A program made the position numbers and the translations under genes. A DNA stretch of 64,000 bases from Rhizobium sp. SL86 (GTDB taxonomy: Bacteria; Pseudomonadota; Alphaproteobacteria; Rhizobiales; Rhizobiaceae). The notes beneath the pieces were generated by a model, which was not told where the DNA came from, made no database searches, and saw nothing but the letters and a program-made list of their open reading frames with translations. The stretch lies in contig NZ_JAPPRJ010000009.1 in assembly GCF_026672545.1 (NCBI RefSeq), positions 434,001 to 498,000 on the forward strand. The letters run 5' to 3'. This document shows positions 5,667 to 16,514 of the stretch, piece by piece (positions within the stretch are counted from its first letter, which is position 1; each line of letters opens with the position of its first letter).

Positions 5667-8486
5667 CTATTCCGTCTCGCCGCCCGGCGCCGGTTCGCCC
5701 AGATCACCGGTTTCCGCTGTGATCTCTTCTGCCAGCACGCCGTTTTCGTCGTCGCCTTCCGGCTCGCTGATGCGCTCGACGGACACAACCTTCTCGTCCT
5801 TGGCGGTGGAGAAGATCGTCACACCCTTCGTCGCGCGGCTGGCGATACGGATGCCGTCCACCGGCACGCGGATCAGCTGGCCACCGTTCGAAACGAGCAT
5901 CAGCTGGTCCTTGTCATCGACCGGGAAGGCGGCAACCAGTTCACCAATCTCGTTGGTCTTCGACGTATCGGTGGCGCGGATCCCCTTGCCGCCGCGGCCC
6001 GAGGTGCGGAAATCGTAGGACGAGGAACGTTTGCCGAAACCACGCTCCGAGATGGTCAGAACGAACTGTTCGTGCGCCTTCAGATACTCGTAGCGCTCGT
6101 CGCTCAGCTGACCTTCCTCGGTCACTTCTTCGCCGACGAGAGCGATATCCTCTTCATCCACGCCTGCGGCGCGACGCTCGGCAGCCGACCGCTTGAGATA
6201 AGCCGCACGCTCCCACGGTTCCGCGTCCACATGGCCGACAATGGTCATGGAGATCAGGCGATCGCCGTCGGCAAGCGTGATGCCACGCACGCCGATCGAA
6301 TTGCGGCCAGCGAAGACGCGCACGTCGTCCACGGGGAAACGGATGCACTGGCCAAGTGCCGTCGTCAAAAGCACGTCGTCACCCGGCATGTTGAGATCCG
6401 GATTCGGCGGCGAACAGGTCTCGACGGAGAGAATCTCGTCACCCTCTTCTTCCAGCTTCATCGCGATCTTGCCGTTGCGGTTCACCTGGATGAAGTCGGA
6501 CAGCTTGTTGCGGCGCACCGTTCCACGCGTCGTCGAGAACATGACGTCGAGATTTGCCCAGCTGTCCTCGTCCTCGGGCAGCGGCATGATCGTCGTGATG
6601 CGCTCGCCGGGCTCCAGCGGCAGCATGTTGATGAGCGCCTTGCCGCGCGATTGCGGCGTGCCGATCGGCAGGCGCCAGACCTTTTCCTTGTAGACGATGC
6701 CGCGCGAGGAGAAGAACAGCACCGGTGTATGGGTGTTGGCGACGAACAGGCGCGTGACGAAATCCTCGTCGCGCGTTGCCATGCCGGAGCGACCCTTGCC
6801 GCCGCGGCGCTGCGCCCGGTAGGTGGTGAGCGGCACCCGCTTGATATAACCAAGGTGCGAGACGGTGACCACCATGTCCTCGCGGGCGATGAGGTCCTCA
6901 TCGTCCATATCCGGGCCGCCATCCATGATCTCGGTGCGCCGTGGCGTGCCGAACTCGTCGCGCACGGCGGCCAGTTCATCCTTGACGATGGTCTGAATGC
7001 GCAGGCGGGACGACAGGATATCGAGATAATCGCTGATCTCGGCGCCGATCTTGTTCAACTCATCCGCGATTTCGTCACGGCCGAGAGCGGTCAGGCGGGC
7101 CAGACGCAGTTCGAGGATCGCGCGGGCCTGTTCTTCCGAAAGATTATAGGTGCCGTCCTCGTTGATCCGGTGACGCGGGTCGTCAATGAGCCGGATAAGG
7201 GATTCCACATCCTTGGCCGGCCAGCGGCGTTCCATCAGCTGTTCGCGGGCAGTTGCCGGGTCCGGAGCCCTGCGAATCAGGCTGATCACCTCATCGATAT
7301 TGGCCACCGATATGGCGAGACCGACCAAGACATGCGCACGGTCACGCGCCTTGCGCAGCAGGTATTTTGTTCGCCGGCTAACGACTTCCTCACGGAAGGT
7401 GACGAAAGCCTTCAGCATGTCGATCAGCGTCAGCTGTTCCGGCTTGCCGCCGTTCAGCGCCACCATATTGCAACCGAAGGATGTCTGCAGCGGCGTGTAA
7501 CGATAGAGCTGGTTCAGGATGACATCGGCATTGGCATCGCGCTTCAGCTCGATGACGACGCGGTAGCCCTGGCGGTCCGATTCGTCGCGCAGGTCGGAAA
7601 TGCCTTCGATGCGCTTCTCGCGCACCAGTTCGGCGATCTTCTCGATCATCGTCGCCTTGTTCACCTGGTAGGGAACTTCGGAGATGATGATCTGCTCACG
7701 GTCGCCGCGCATCGGCTCGACGCGGGCGCGGCCGCGCATGATGACGGAACCGCGGCCGGTCTCATAGGCCGACTTGATACCGGAACGGCCCAGCACCAGC
7801 GCACCGGTCGGGAAATCCGGGCCCGGAATGATCTGCATCAGTTCGGGCAGTTCGATCGCCGGATTGTCGATGAGCGCAATACAGCCGTCGATGACCTCGG
7901 AGAGGTTATGCGGCGGAATATTGGTCGCCATGCCGACGGCGATACCGCCTGCACCATTGACCAGAAGGTTCGGAAATTTGGCAGGCACCACGACCGGCTC
8001 CGACAGCGTGCCGTCGTAGTTGTCGCGGAAGTCGACGGTTTCCTTGTCGAGATCGTCGAGCAGCGAATGCGCCACCTTCTGCAGGCGGCATTCCGTATAA
8101 CGCTGGGCAGCCGGCGGATCGCCGTCGATCGAGCCGAAATTGCCCTGACCGTCGATCAGCGGCATGCGCAGCGACCAGTCCTGCGCCATGCGGGCCAAGG
8201 CGTCGTAGATCGCCGCATCGCCGTGCGGATGGTATTTACCCATCACGTCACCGGTCACACGCGCCGACTTCACGTATTTCTTGTTCCAGTCCAGCCCGAG
8301 TTCGTTCATCCCGTAAAGGATGCGTCGATGAACCGGCTTCAGACCGTCACGCACGTCGGGAAGCGCGCGGCTCACGATGACGCTCATGGCGTAATCGAGG
8401 TAGGAGCGCTGCATCTCCTCCATGATGGAAATAGGTTCGATGCCGGGAGGCAGCTTTCCGCCGCCGGGGGTGCTCTGCTCAGTCAA
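5667..8486 (-). CDS. gyrA: DNA gyrase subunit A
   Basis: This 939-residue subunit of the type II topoisomerase cleaves and rejoins DNA during negative supercoiling. The catalytic tyrosine is Tyr130 in AAQRYTE. The quinolone-resistance region reads HPHGDAAIYDALARMAQ (from residue 86), so the position of E. coli Ser83 is Ala91 and Asp87 is Asp95. The C-terminal DNA-wrapping domain is present, with a GyrA-box-like QRRGGKG; the acidic tail is rich in Glu. A bidirectional terminator lies downstream. An 818-residue open frame on the opposite strand is a codon-bias artefact. Confidence 0.98.
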   Translation of the reverse strand: MTEQSTPGGGKLPPGIEPISIMEEMQRSYLDYAMSVIVSRALPDVRDGLKPVHRRILYGMNELGLDWNKKYVKSARVTGDVMGKYHPHGDAAIYDALARMAQDWSLRMPLIDGQGNFGSIDGDPPAAQRYTECRLQKVAHSLLDDLDKETVDFRDNYDGTLSEPVVVPAKFPNLLVNGAGGIAVGMATNIPPHNLSEVIDGCIALIDNPAIELPELMQIIPGPDFPTGALVLGRSGIKSAYETGRGSVIMRGRARVEPMRGDREQIIISEVPYQVNKATMIEKIAELVREKRIEGISDLRDESDRQGYRVVIELKRDANADVILNQLYRYTPLQTSFGCNMVALNGGKPEQLTLIDMLKAFVTFREEVVSRRTKYLLRKARDRAHVLVGLAISVANIDEVISLIRRAPDPATAREQLMERRWPAKDVESLIRLIDDPRHRINEDGTYNLSEEQARAILELRLARLTALGRDEIADELNKIGAEISDYLDILSSRLRIQTIVKDELAAVRDEFGTPRRTEIMDGGPDMDDEDLIAREDMVVTVSHLGYIKRVPLTTYRAQRRGGKGRSGMATRDEDFVTRLFVANTHTPVLFFSSRGIVYKEKVWRLPIGTPQSRGKALINMLPLEPGERITTIMPLPEDEDSWANLDVMFSTTRGTVRRNKLSDFIQVNRNGKIAMKLEEEGDEILSVETCSPPNPDLNMPGDDVLLTTALGQCIRFPVDDVRVFAGRNSIGVRGITLADGDRLISMTIVGHVDAEPWERAAYLKRSAAERRAAGVDEEDIALVGEEVTEEGQLSDERYEYLKAHEQFVLTISERGFGKRSSSYDFRTSGRGGKGIRATDTSKTNEIGELVAAFPVDDKDQLMLVSNGGQLIRVPVDGIRIASRATKGVTIFSTAKDEKVVSVERISEPEGDDENGVLAEEITAETGDLGEPAPGGETE

Positions 8487-8704
8487 ATCGGATACGATCT
8501 CTGTTCGGAATCAGTTGTTTCTTTATAGCGGAACGGCTGTGCGAACGCCAATTTGCGCGATGGTTTTGAACAGGCTTTTGCGCCATTTGCAGGGCATTTC
8601 ACCAGAATGCCCCCTGGGCCCTCAGTCAAGAGCTGTTTGTTCATGCAATGTGGTCTATCCTTGCCGGAGACGTTCGGCAAGCACGCGAACAGGGAGAAAC
8701 GGCA

Positions 8705-9334
8705 TTGGCGACGGCAGACAGCATCATGAGCGCGTTCACCACGCTCCTCGTCACCCTGGATCCGCCCGGCCTCGCGCCGATCTTCCTCGGCCTCACCGCA
8801 GGGCTCGATCGCGCCCAACGGCGCCAGGTCGCGCTCAGAGGCACGCTGATCGCCTTTGCGATCCTCACCGTGTTTGCGCTGTTTGGCGCCGGCATCCTTT
8901 CGGTGCTCGGCATTTCCATGGGCGCCTTCCGCATCGCCGGCGGGCTGCTCTTGTTCTGGATCGCCTTCGAGATGATCTTCCAGAAGCGCAACGATCGCAA
9001 GGAAGAGACCTCGAAGACGGCGATCACCATCGACCACATCCAGAACATCGCCGTCTTTCCGTTGGCCTTGCCGCTGATTGCCGGCCCCGGCGCCATTTCG
9101 GCAACGGTCCTTCTCGCCGGTTCCTTTGCCGAACCGCTCGACAGGGTCATTCTGATCGGCATGCTGGTTGTCACAATGGCGATCGTACTCGCGGCGCTTC
9201 TGGTGGCCGACCGGCTGGACCGCTTTCTCGGCGTGACGGGCCGCGCGATTCTGACACGCCTGCTCGGCGTTCTGCTCGCCGCTTTGTCGGTACAGTTCGT
9301 CGTGGATGGTGTCCGTTCGGCCTTTGCGCTCTAG
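8705..9334 (+). CDS. MarC family integral membrane protein
   Basis: The 209-residue protein has six predicted membrane segments and the MarC-family features LDPPGLAPIFLGLT near the N-terminus and FPLALPLIAGPGAIS in the middle. MarC proteins have no settled function; the original link to multiple antibiotic resistance was not upheld. I chose a TTG start at 8705 because AGGGAG at 8691-8696 sits 8 nt upstream and gives the usual N-terminus; an ATG at 8648 would add 19 polar residues. It is divergent from gyrA with a 218-nt gap for both promoters. Confidence 0.85.
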   Translation: MATADSIMSAFTTLLVTLDPPGLAPIFLGLTAGLDRAQRRQVALRGTLIAFAILTVFALFGAGILSVLGISMGAFRIAGGLLLFWIAFEMIFQKRNDRKEETSKTAITIDHIQNIAVFPLALPLIAGPGAISATVLLAGSFAEPLDRVILIGMLVVTMAIVLAALLVADRLDRFLGVTGRAILTRLLGVLLAALSVQFVVDGVRSAFAL

Positions 9335-9410
9335 AGAACGGGGGCTCCACGCCAAAACTCGTCACGATCCTTCAGAGCCGCGACCGCGCTTTAGGTCTTT
9401 GTTTTTTCAG

Positions 9411-9453
9411 ATGTCGTTATCGCAAAACCGCCGCCCGCTTTTGCGCGACATGC
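9411..9453. repeat. rhizobial palindromic intergenic repeat
   Basis: The sequence ATGTCG-TTAT-CGCAAAA ... TTTTGCG-CGACAT forms an inverted repeat with arms at 9411-9427 and 9439-9451, interrupted by TTAT. Similar elements are, from memory, dispersed between genes in Rhizobiaceae genomes. Here it sits between the convergent ends of the marC-like gene and ssb and may act as a transcription end for either. Confidence 0.6.
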
Positions 9454-9577
9454 TGTCAAAGACAAACGACCGGCAGCTGCTGATCCCACACACCTGCCGG
9501 CCGACACGTCTGAACATCCCAAACGGCGAACGATACCGCGAAAACCGCCCCGTTCGCCGCCTCTGGAAACGCCGTTC

Positions 9578-10126
9578 TCAGAACGGGATATCGTCGTCCA
9601 GATCGCGCGCAAAACCGCCGCTGCCGCTGCCGGAGGACTGGCTGCCGCCACGGCCGGCGCTTGCCGGCGCGCGATCGTAATCGTCATAACCACCGCCGAA
9701 ATCGCCGCCAGCATTGCCGCCGCTGCGACCGCCGCCATACCCGACATTGCCACCACTCATGCCCTCGCCGCCGCCACGGCCATCGAGCATCGTCAGCGTC
9801 GAGTTGAAGCCCTGCAGCACGATTTCCGTCGTGTAGCGGTCATTGCCGTTCTGGTCCTGCCACTTGCGGGTCTGCAACGCGCCTTCGATGTAAAGTTTGG
9901 CGCCCTTCTTCACATATTGCTCGACCACCTTGCAGAGGCCTTCGTTAAAGACCACGACATTGTGCCATTCGGTCTTTTCGCGCCGTTCGCCGCTGTTGCG
10001 GTCGCGCCAGCTTTCCGACGTCGCGATGCGAAGATTGGCAATCGGCCGGCCGTCCTGCGTGCGGCGGATTTCCGGATCCGCCCCGACATTCCCGACCAAA
10101 ATCACTTTGTTGACGCTGCCAGCCAT
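9578..10126 (-). CDS. ssb: single-stranded DNA-binding protein
   Basis: SSB (182 residues) coats single-stranded DNA in replication, repair and recombination. The OB-fold is at residues about 4-110 (MAGSVNKVILVGNVG; TEWHNVVVF; GALQTRKWQDQNGNDRYTTEIV), followed by a glycine-rich linker and the conserved acidic tip DLDDDIPF, which recruits partner proteins. The ATG at 10126 gives the canonical N-terminus; 13 upstream codons are excluded. It is divergent from uvrA across a LexA box, so damage control of ssb is also possible. Confidence 0.96.
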   Translation of the reverse strand: MAGSVNKVILVGNVGADPEIRRTQDGRPIANLRIATSESWRDRNSGERREKTEWHNVVVFNEGLCKVVEQYVKKGAKLYIEGALQTRKWQDQNGNDRYTTEIVLQGFNSTLTMLDGRGGGEGMSGGNVGYGGGRSGGNAGGDFGGGYDDYDRAPASAGRGGSQSSGSGSGGFARDLDDDIPF

Positions 10127-10239
10127 CTCATCACCCTGTCTGCCGCCTCGCGCGGCCATTCGCATTGGTTTGGGGCGGCAGTGTAAACCATCACCGCCAG
10201 CCGCAGGAAATCATGCTGCCTTAATCCACAAGCAAATTT

Positions 10240-10254
10240 GTTCTTTATTTGTTC
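10240..10254. promoter_or_regulatory. LexA (SOS) box, alphaproteobacterial type
   Basis: The sequence GTTC-TTTATTT-GTTC is an exact match to the direct-repeat LexA box GTTC-N7-GTTC known from Rhizobium and Rhodobacter. It lies 139 nt upstream of the uvrA ATG and 114 nt upstream of the ssb ATG, where it could control both divergent genes. Confidence 0.88.
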
Positions 10255-10392
10255 TAGTATTTCGCTATGATCCTGTCAACAACCTTGGACGTAGGGATCG
10301 AATCGAAAGCCGCAGTCACGGCAAGTCTCGGCTCGACACCAGCCGAGGGATCACTAAATAAGGGGCTTGTCCTCCCAAAGAGCCTTTTCACG

Positions 10393-13314
<2,922 letters not shown>

Positions 13315-13320
13315 TGCACC

Positions 13321-13431
13321 TCACCAGATGGTGCCGATGGGAAAGGTACGGAAGGCGGCATCCACTGTGACGAGCGGGGCATCCTCGCGGGCCGGCACGA
13401 TCTCCTCGCCCGCCTCACGCTCATCGAAACG
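13321..13431 (-). pseudogene. possible C-terminal remnant of an unknown gene
   Basis: On the minus strand a 36-codon open stretch without a start codon ends in FRTFPIGTIW-stop. Its codon choice is like that of neighbouring genes and its ending looks like a protein C-terminus. It could be a decayed gene end left between uvrA and the DUF72 gene, or chance. No family is recognised. Confidence 0.2.
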
Positions 13432-13474
13432 TCAATCTAGTCCTTTCACCTGCGGGTCTCAATGGGAGCTTCAC

Positions 13475-14281
13475 ATGACATCAAGCGGCATCATCCGCAC
13501 CGGCATCGGCGGCTGGACCTTCGATCCCTGGGAGGGCACCTTCTACCCGGAAAAGCTGCCGAAGAAGCGGCAGCTGGAATTTGCCAGCCGTGAACTGACG
13601 GCGATCGAGGTGAACGGCACCTATTATTCCAGCCAGAAGCCAGAAACCTTCGCCAAATGGGCAGCCGAAGTGCCGGAGAATTTTGTCTTTTCGCTGAAGG
13701 CAAGCCGGTATTGCACCAACCGCAAGATACTGGGCGAAGCGGGCCCGTCGATCGAGAAATTTCTGGGCCAGGGTATTGCCGAACTCGGCCCCCATCTGGG
13801 GCCGATCCTCTGGCAGTTCATGGGAACGAAAAAATTCGAACCGGAGGACTTCGAAGCTTTTCTGGCCCTGTTGCCGAAAGAGCTTGAAGGACTGCCCCTG
13901 CGACACGTGGTGGAACCACGTCATGAAAGCTTCTGCAAGCCGGATTTTGTGAGGCTGCTTTCCAAATACAACGTGGCGGCGGTCTGCGCCGATCATGCCG
14001 ATTACCCTATGTTTGCCGATGTTACCGCCGATTTCGTTTATGCGCGGCTGCAGCGTGGCACGGATGACACTGCGACCTGTTATCCGGAGGCCGAGATCGG
14101 CCGATGGGCGGACCGGCTGGAGACCTATGCGAAGGGCGGCGTTCCGGCCGATCTGCCGCTGAACGCTCCGGACCATCGGGCTCCTGACAGCCCGCGCGAC
14201 GTCTTTGCCTTCTTCATTACCGGCGGCAAGGTCAATGCGCCGAATGGCGCGCGCCTGTTGCAGAAAAGAGTGGCGGGCTGA
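13475..14281 (+). CDS. DUF72 domain-containing protein
   Basis: The 268-residue protein begins IIRTGIGGWTFDPWEGTFYP, then FASRELTAIEVNGTYYSSQKPETFAKWAAEVPENFVFSLKA, which is the hallmark of DUF72 (YecE-like), a TIM-barrel family with no established biochemical role. GGGAG at 13464-13468 lies 6 nt before the ATG at 13475, deciding the start over an ATG 49 codons upstream. It is not clearly linked to uvrA, 160 nt upstream, or to nnr, which converges on it with a 16-nt gap. Confidence 0.88.
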   Translation: MTSSGIIRTGIGGWTFDPWEGTFYPEKLPKKRQLEFASRELTAIEVNGTYYSSQKPETFAKWAAEVPENFVFSLKASRYCTNRKILGEAGPSIEKFLGQGIAELGPHLGPILWQFMGTKKFEPEDFEAFLALLPKELEGLPLRHVVEPRHESFCKPDFVRLLSKYNVAAVCADHADYPMFADVTADFVYARLQRGTDDTATCYPEAEIGRWADRLETYAKGGVPADLPLNAPDHRAPDSPRDVFAFFITGGKVNAPNGARLLQKRVAG

Positions 14282-14297
14282 ACAGACAGGTCACGCC

Positions 14298-15782
14298 TTA
14301 ACCGAGGCGTTGCACCGCCTCGGCAATGTGCAGGATCAGCGTTTCCGCGGTCAGGCCGCGGCCACCCAGTTCACCTGCCTCGCCGTGCAGCCAGACGCCG
14401 GCGGCGGCCGCCTCGAAGGTCGGCATGCCTTGCGCCAGAAATGCGCCGATGATGCCGGCCAGCACGTCGCCGGAGCCTGCGGTGGCAAGCCAGGGTGGTG
14501 CATTCTCGTTGATCAGCGCCCGCCCATCCGGTGCCGCAATGACGGTGTCGGCGCCCTTGTAGACGATGGCGGCATGCGCCCGTTTTGCGGCCGCCTGCGC
14601 GCGTCCCACCTTTCCGAGGCCGCCATCGGCCGCAAGGTCGGGAAACAGGCGCGCGAATTCTCCCTCATGCGGCGTCAGGACAAGGTGCGGATCGCCCGCG
14701 GAAAATGCGTCGAACAGACGGTCCGGGTCTTCGGCAAAGGAGGTGATGGCATCGGCATCGACAACCACCGGGTAGGAGCTGACGCGCTGCGTAAAACGCC
14801 GTGTCCTGTCACCGATGCCAAACCCCGGGCCGATGACGAAGGCGTGCAGTTTCGCAGTGGACAGAAAGCCCGATAGTTCGGCCTCGGTGTCCGTCTGGCG
14901 CAGCATGACGGCCGTCAGCGCCGGCGCCTGCACCGCCATCGCATCGGCCGGCGAAGCAACGGTCACCAGCCCGGCACCCGCCGTGAGGCCGGCTGCGGCC
15001 GAAAGCCGCGCCGCCCCGCTTTTCTCCGCACCACCACTGAACACGGCAAGATGGCCGCGACGATATTTGTGGACACCGCTGTCCACCCGGGGAAACGATG
15101 CGGCCCAGATCTCTGGTCCGTTGACGGCGATCCTGCCGGCCGACGCCCGGATGATCCGATGAGGAATGCCGATATCGAAGACCTCGATCGGACCGCAGAG
15201 GTCGCGTCCCGGCATCAGCAGATGCCCCGGCTTGCGCGTCATGAAGGTCACCGTGCGCGCCGCCTGGAATGCCGCACCGAGCGCTCTTCCCCGCAGACCG
15301 CAGAGGCCGGAGGGCAGGTCGATGGCAAGTACCGGCAATTGTGCGGCCTCAACCCGTGCGATGATGGCTGCCACTTCGGGCGGCACCTCTCGTGAAAGCC
15401 CGGCCCCGAAGATGCCGTCGATCACCACATCGCCTGGTCTCGGCGTGTAATCGACAAGCGGAAGTACCGGCAGGCCGCACCGCCGAAAGGCGGTTAGCGC
15501 ATCGCCCCTCAGCCGATCCGGATCACCGAACGAAAACAACGCGACGTCAGCCCCGGTTTCCGCCAGCGCACCGGCCGCGACATAGGCATCGCCGCCATTG
15601 TTGCCCGGGCCGCAGAGAGCCACGAAGCGGAGAGCACCCGGCCAATGGCGAAGGGCTGCGGCCGCCACCGCCCGGCCTGCCCTCTCCATCAGGTCAAATG
15701 AGTCGAGCCCGGACGCGCTTGCCGCGGCATCCGCCGTCGTCATTTCGTCCGGAGTGAGCAGAATTTTTGCAATTGCCGACAT
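14298..15782 (-). CDS. nnr: bifunctional NAD(P)H-hydrate epimerase / ADP-dependent dehydratase
   Basis: The 494-residue fusion repairs hydrated NAD(P)H. The N-terminal epimerase (NnrE/YjeF_N, about residues 1-210) has CGPGNNGGDAYVAA and DGIFGAGL. The C-terminal dehydratase (NnrD, ribokinase-like, about 220-494) has YRRGHLAVFSGG, GPGFG, LTPHEGEFARL and the catalytic GSGDVLAGIIGAFLAQG. The start at 15782 (MSAIAKILLTPDEM) is the standard N-terminus; an ATG 31 codons upstream is rejected. No strong ribosome site is visible. Upstream lies the divergent glnB promoter region. Confidence 0.93.
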   Translation of the reverse strand: MSAIAKILLTPDEMTTADAAASASGLDSFDLMERAGRAVAAAALRHWPGALRFVALCGPGNNGGDAYVAAGALAETGADVALFSFGDPDRLRGDALTAFRRCGLPVLPLVDYTPRPGDVVIDGIFGAGLSREVPPEVAAIIARVEAAQLPVLAIDLPSGLCGLRGRALGAAFQAARTVTFMTRKPGHLLMPGRDLCGPIEVFDIGIPHRIIRASAGRIAVNGPEIWAASFPRVDSGVHKYRRGHLAVFSGGAEKSGAARLSAAAGLTAGAGLVTVASPADAMAVQAPALTAVMLRQTDTEAELSGFLSTAKLHAFVIGPGFGIGDRTRRFTQRVSSYPVVVDADAITSFAEDPDRLFDAFSAGDPHLVLTPHEGEFARLFPDLAADGGLGKVGRAQAAAKRAHAAIVYKGADTVIAAPDGRALINENAPPWLATAGSGDVLAGIIGAFLAQGMPTFEAAAAGVWLHGEAGELGGRGLTAETLILHIAEAVQRLG

Positions 15783-16112
15783 GCAATCATTGAAGCCGCC
15801 GCCGGGCGAAAAGACAAGCGGCTTTCCAGAGGTCGATGTGCATAAACTTTCAGCTTTTGCATTGAAAATAATCAATAACTGCAGGCCGATGGAAAATCCT
15901 GGGGCACTGCAGCTGCCGCGTCATCCAGCCTCTTGCCAGCGACCTCGCGAAACCATAGCCTGCAATGCGGCAAGCGGGGAGACTGCCGGCTTTAAGCCAG
16001 TCACGGCGGGAAGCATCAGCAGGAACCTGTGCGCGTTTGGCACGATACCTGCATAACGACGGGCGGACGGGACAAAGCCCGTCCCAAGGGAGAAGCGGAG
16101 AGATATTTTCTC
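15783..16112. other. 330-nt divergent regulatory region between nnr and glnB
   Basis: No gene was found here. The glnB-proximal part holds a sigma-54 promoter; the remainder should carry the nnr promoter and sites for the sigma-54 activator NtrC. I did not find a clear dyad matching the NtrC consensus by eye. Confidence 0.5.
16038..16053 (+). promoter_or_regulatory. sigma-54 (RpoN) promoter of glnB-glnA
   Basis: TGGCACG-ATAC-CTGCA fits the -24/-12 consensus TGGCACG-N4-TTGCA with one mismatch and exact GG-to-GC spacing. The GC element is about 60 nt before the glnB ATG. Nitrogen control of rhizobial glnB by RpoN and NtrC is established. Confidence 0.85.
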
Positions 16113-16451
16113 ATGAAAAAGATCGAAGCGATCATTAAGCCTTTCAAACTGGATGAAGTTAAGGAAGCGCTTCAAGAGGTCGGACTGCAGGGCATTACGG
16201 TGACGGAAGCCAAGGGTTTCGGTCGCCAGAAGGGGCATACCGAGCTTTACCGGGGTGCCGAATATGTGGTGGATTTCCTGCCGAAGGTGAAGGTGGAAGT
16301 CGTTCTGGCTGACGAGAATGTTGATGCCGTGATCGATGCCATCCGTAATGCGGCACAGACGGGCCGTATCGGTGACGGGAAGATCTTCGTGTCCAACATC
16401 GAGGAAGTCGTGCGTATCCGCACCGGCGAAACGGGCGTGGACGCCATCTAA
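16113..16451 (+). CDS. glnB: nitrogen regulatory protein P-II
   Basis: This 112-residue PII trimer senses 2-oxoglutarate and ATP/ADP and signals nitrogen state to NtrB, glutamine synthetase adenylyltransferase and others. The uridylylation site is Tyr51 in YRGAEYVVDF on the T-loop; the B-loop GRIGDGKIFV and the N-terminus MKKIEAIIKPFKLDEVKEAL are canonical. It is followed 63 nt later by glnA, the classical glnBA pair of alphaproteobacteria. The ATG at 16113 is preceded by GGAGAG; 28 upstream codons are excluded because they overlap the promoter. Confidence 0.97.
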   Translation: MKKIEAIIKPFKLDEVKEALQEVGLQGITVTEAKGFGRQKGHTELYRGAEYVVDFLPKVKVEVVLADENVDAVIDAIRNAAQTGRIGDGKIFVSNIEEVVRIRTGETGVDAI

Positions 16452-16514
16452 AAGAACCCGGATTTCCTAAACACCGGGCAAGCAAACCAATCTTAAAAGT
16501 TCAAGGGAGCTTCC

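Noticed and set aside
6072..8528. 818-codon open frame on the plus strand
   Set aside because: It is antisense to gyrA, with the same codon-bias origin and no recognisable protein.
10267..10392. 42-codon N-terminal extension of uvrA
   Set aside because: It begins 12 nt after the LexA box, where the promoter should be, and the normal UvrA N-terminus starts at 10393.
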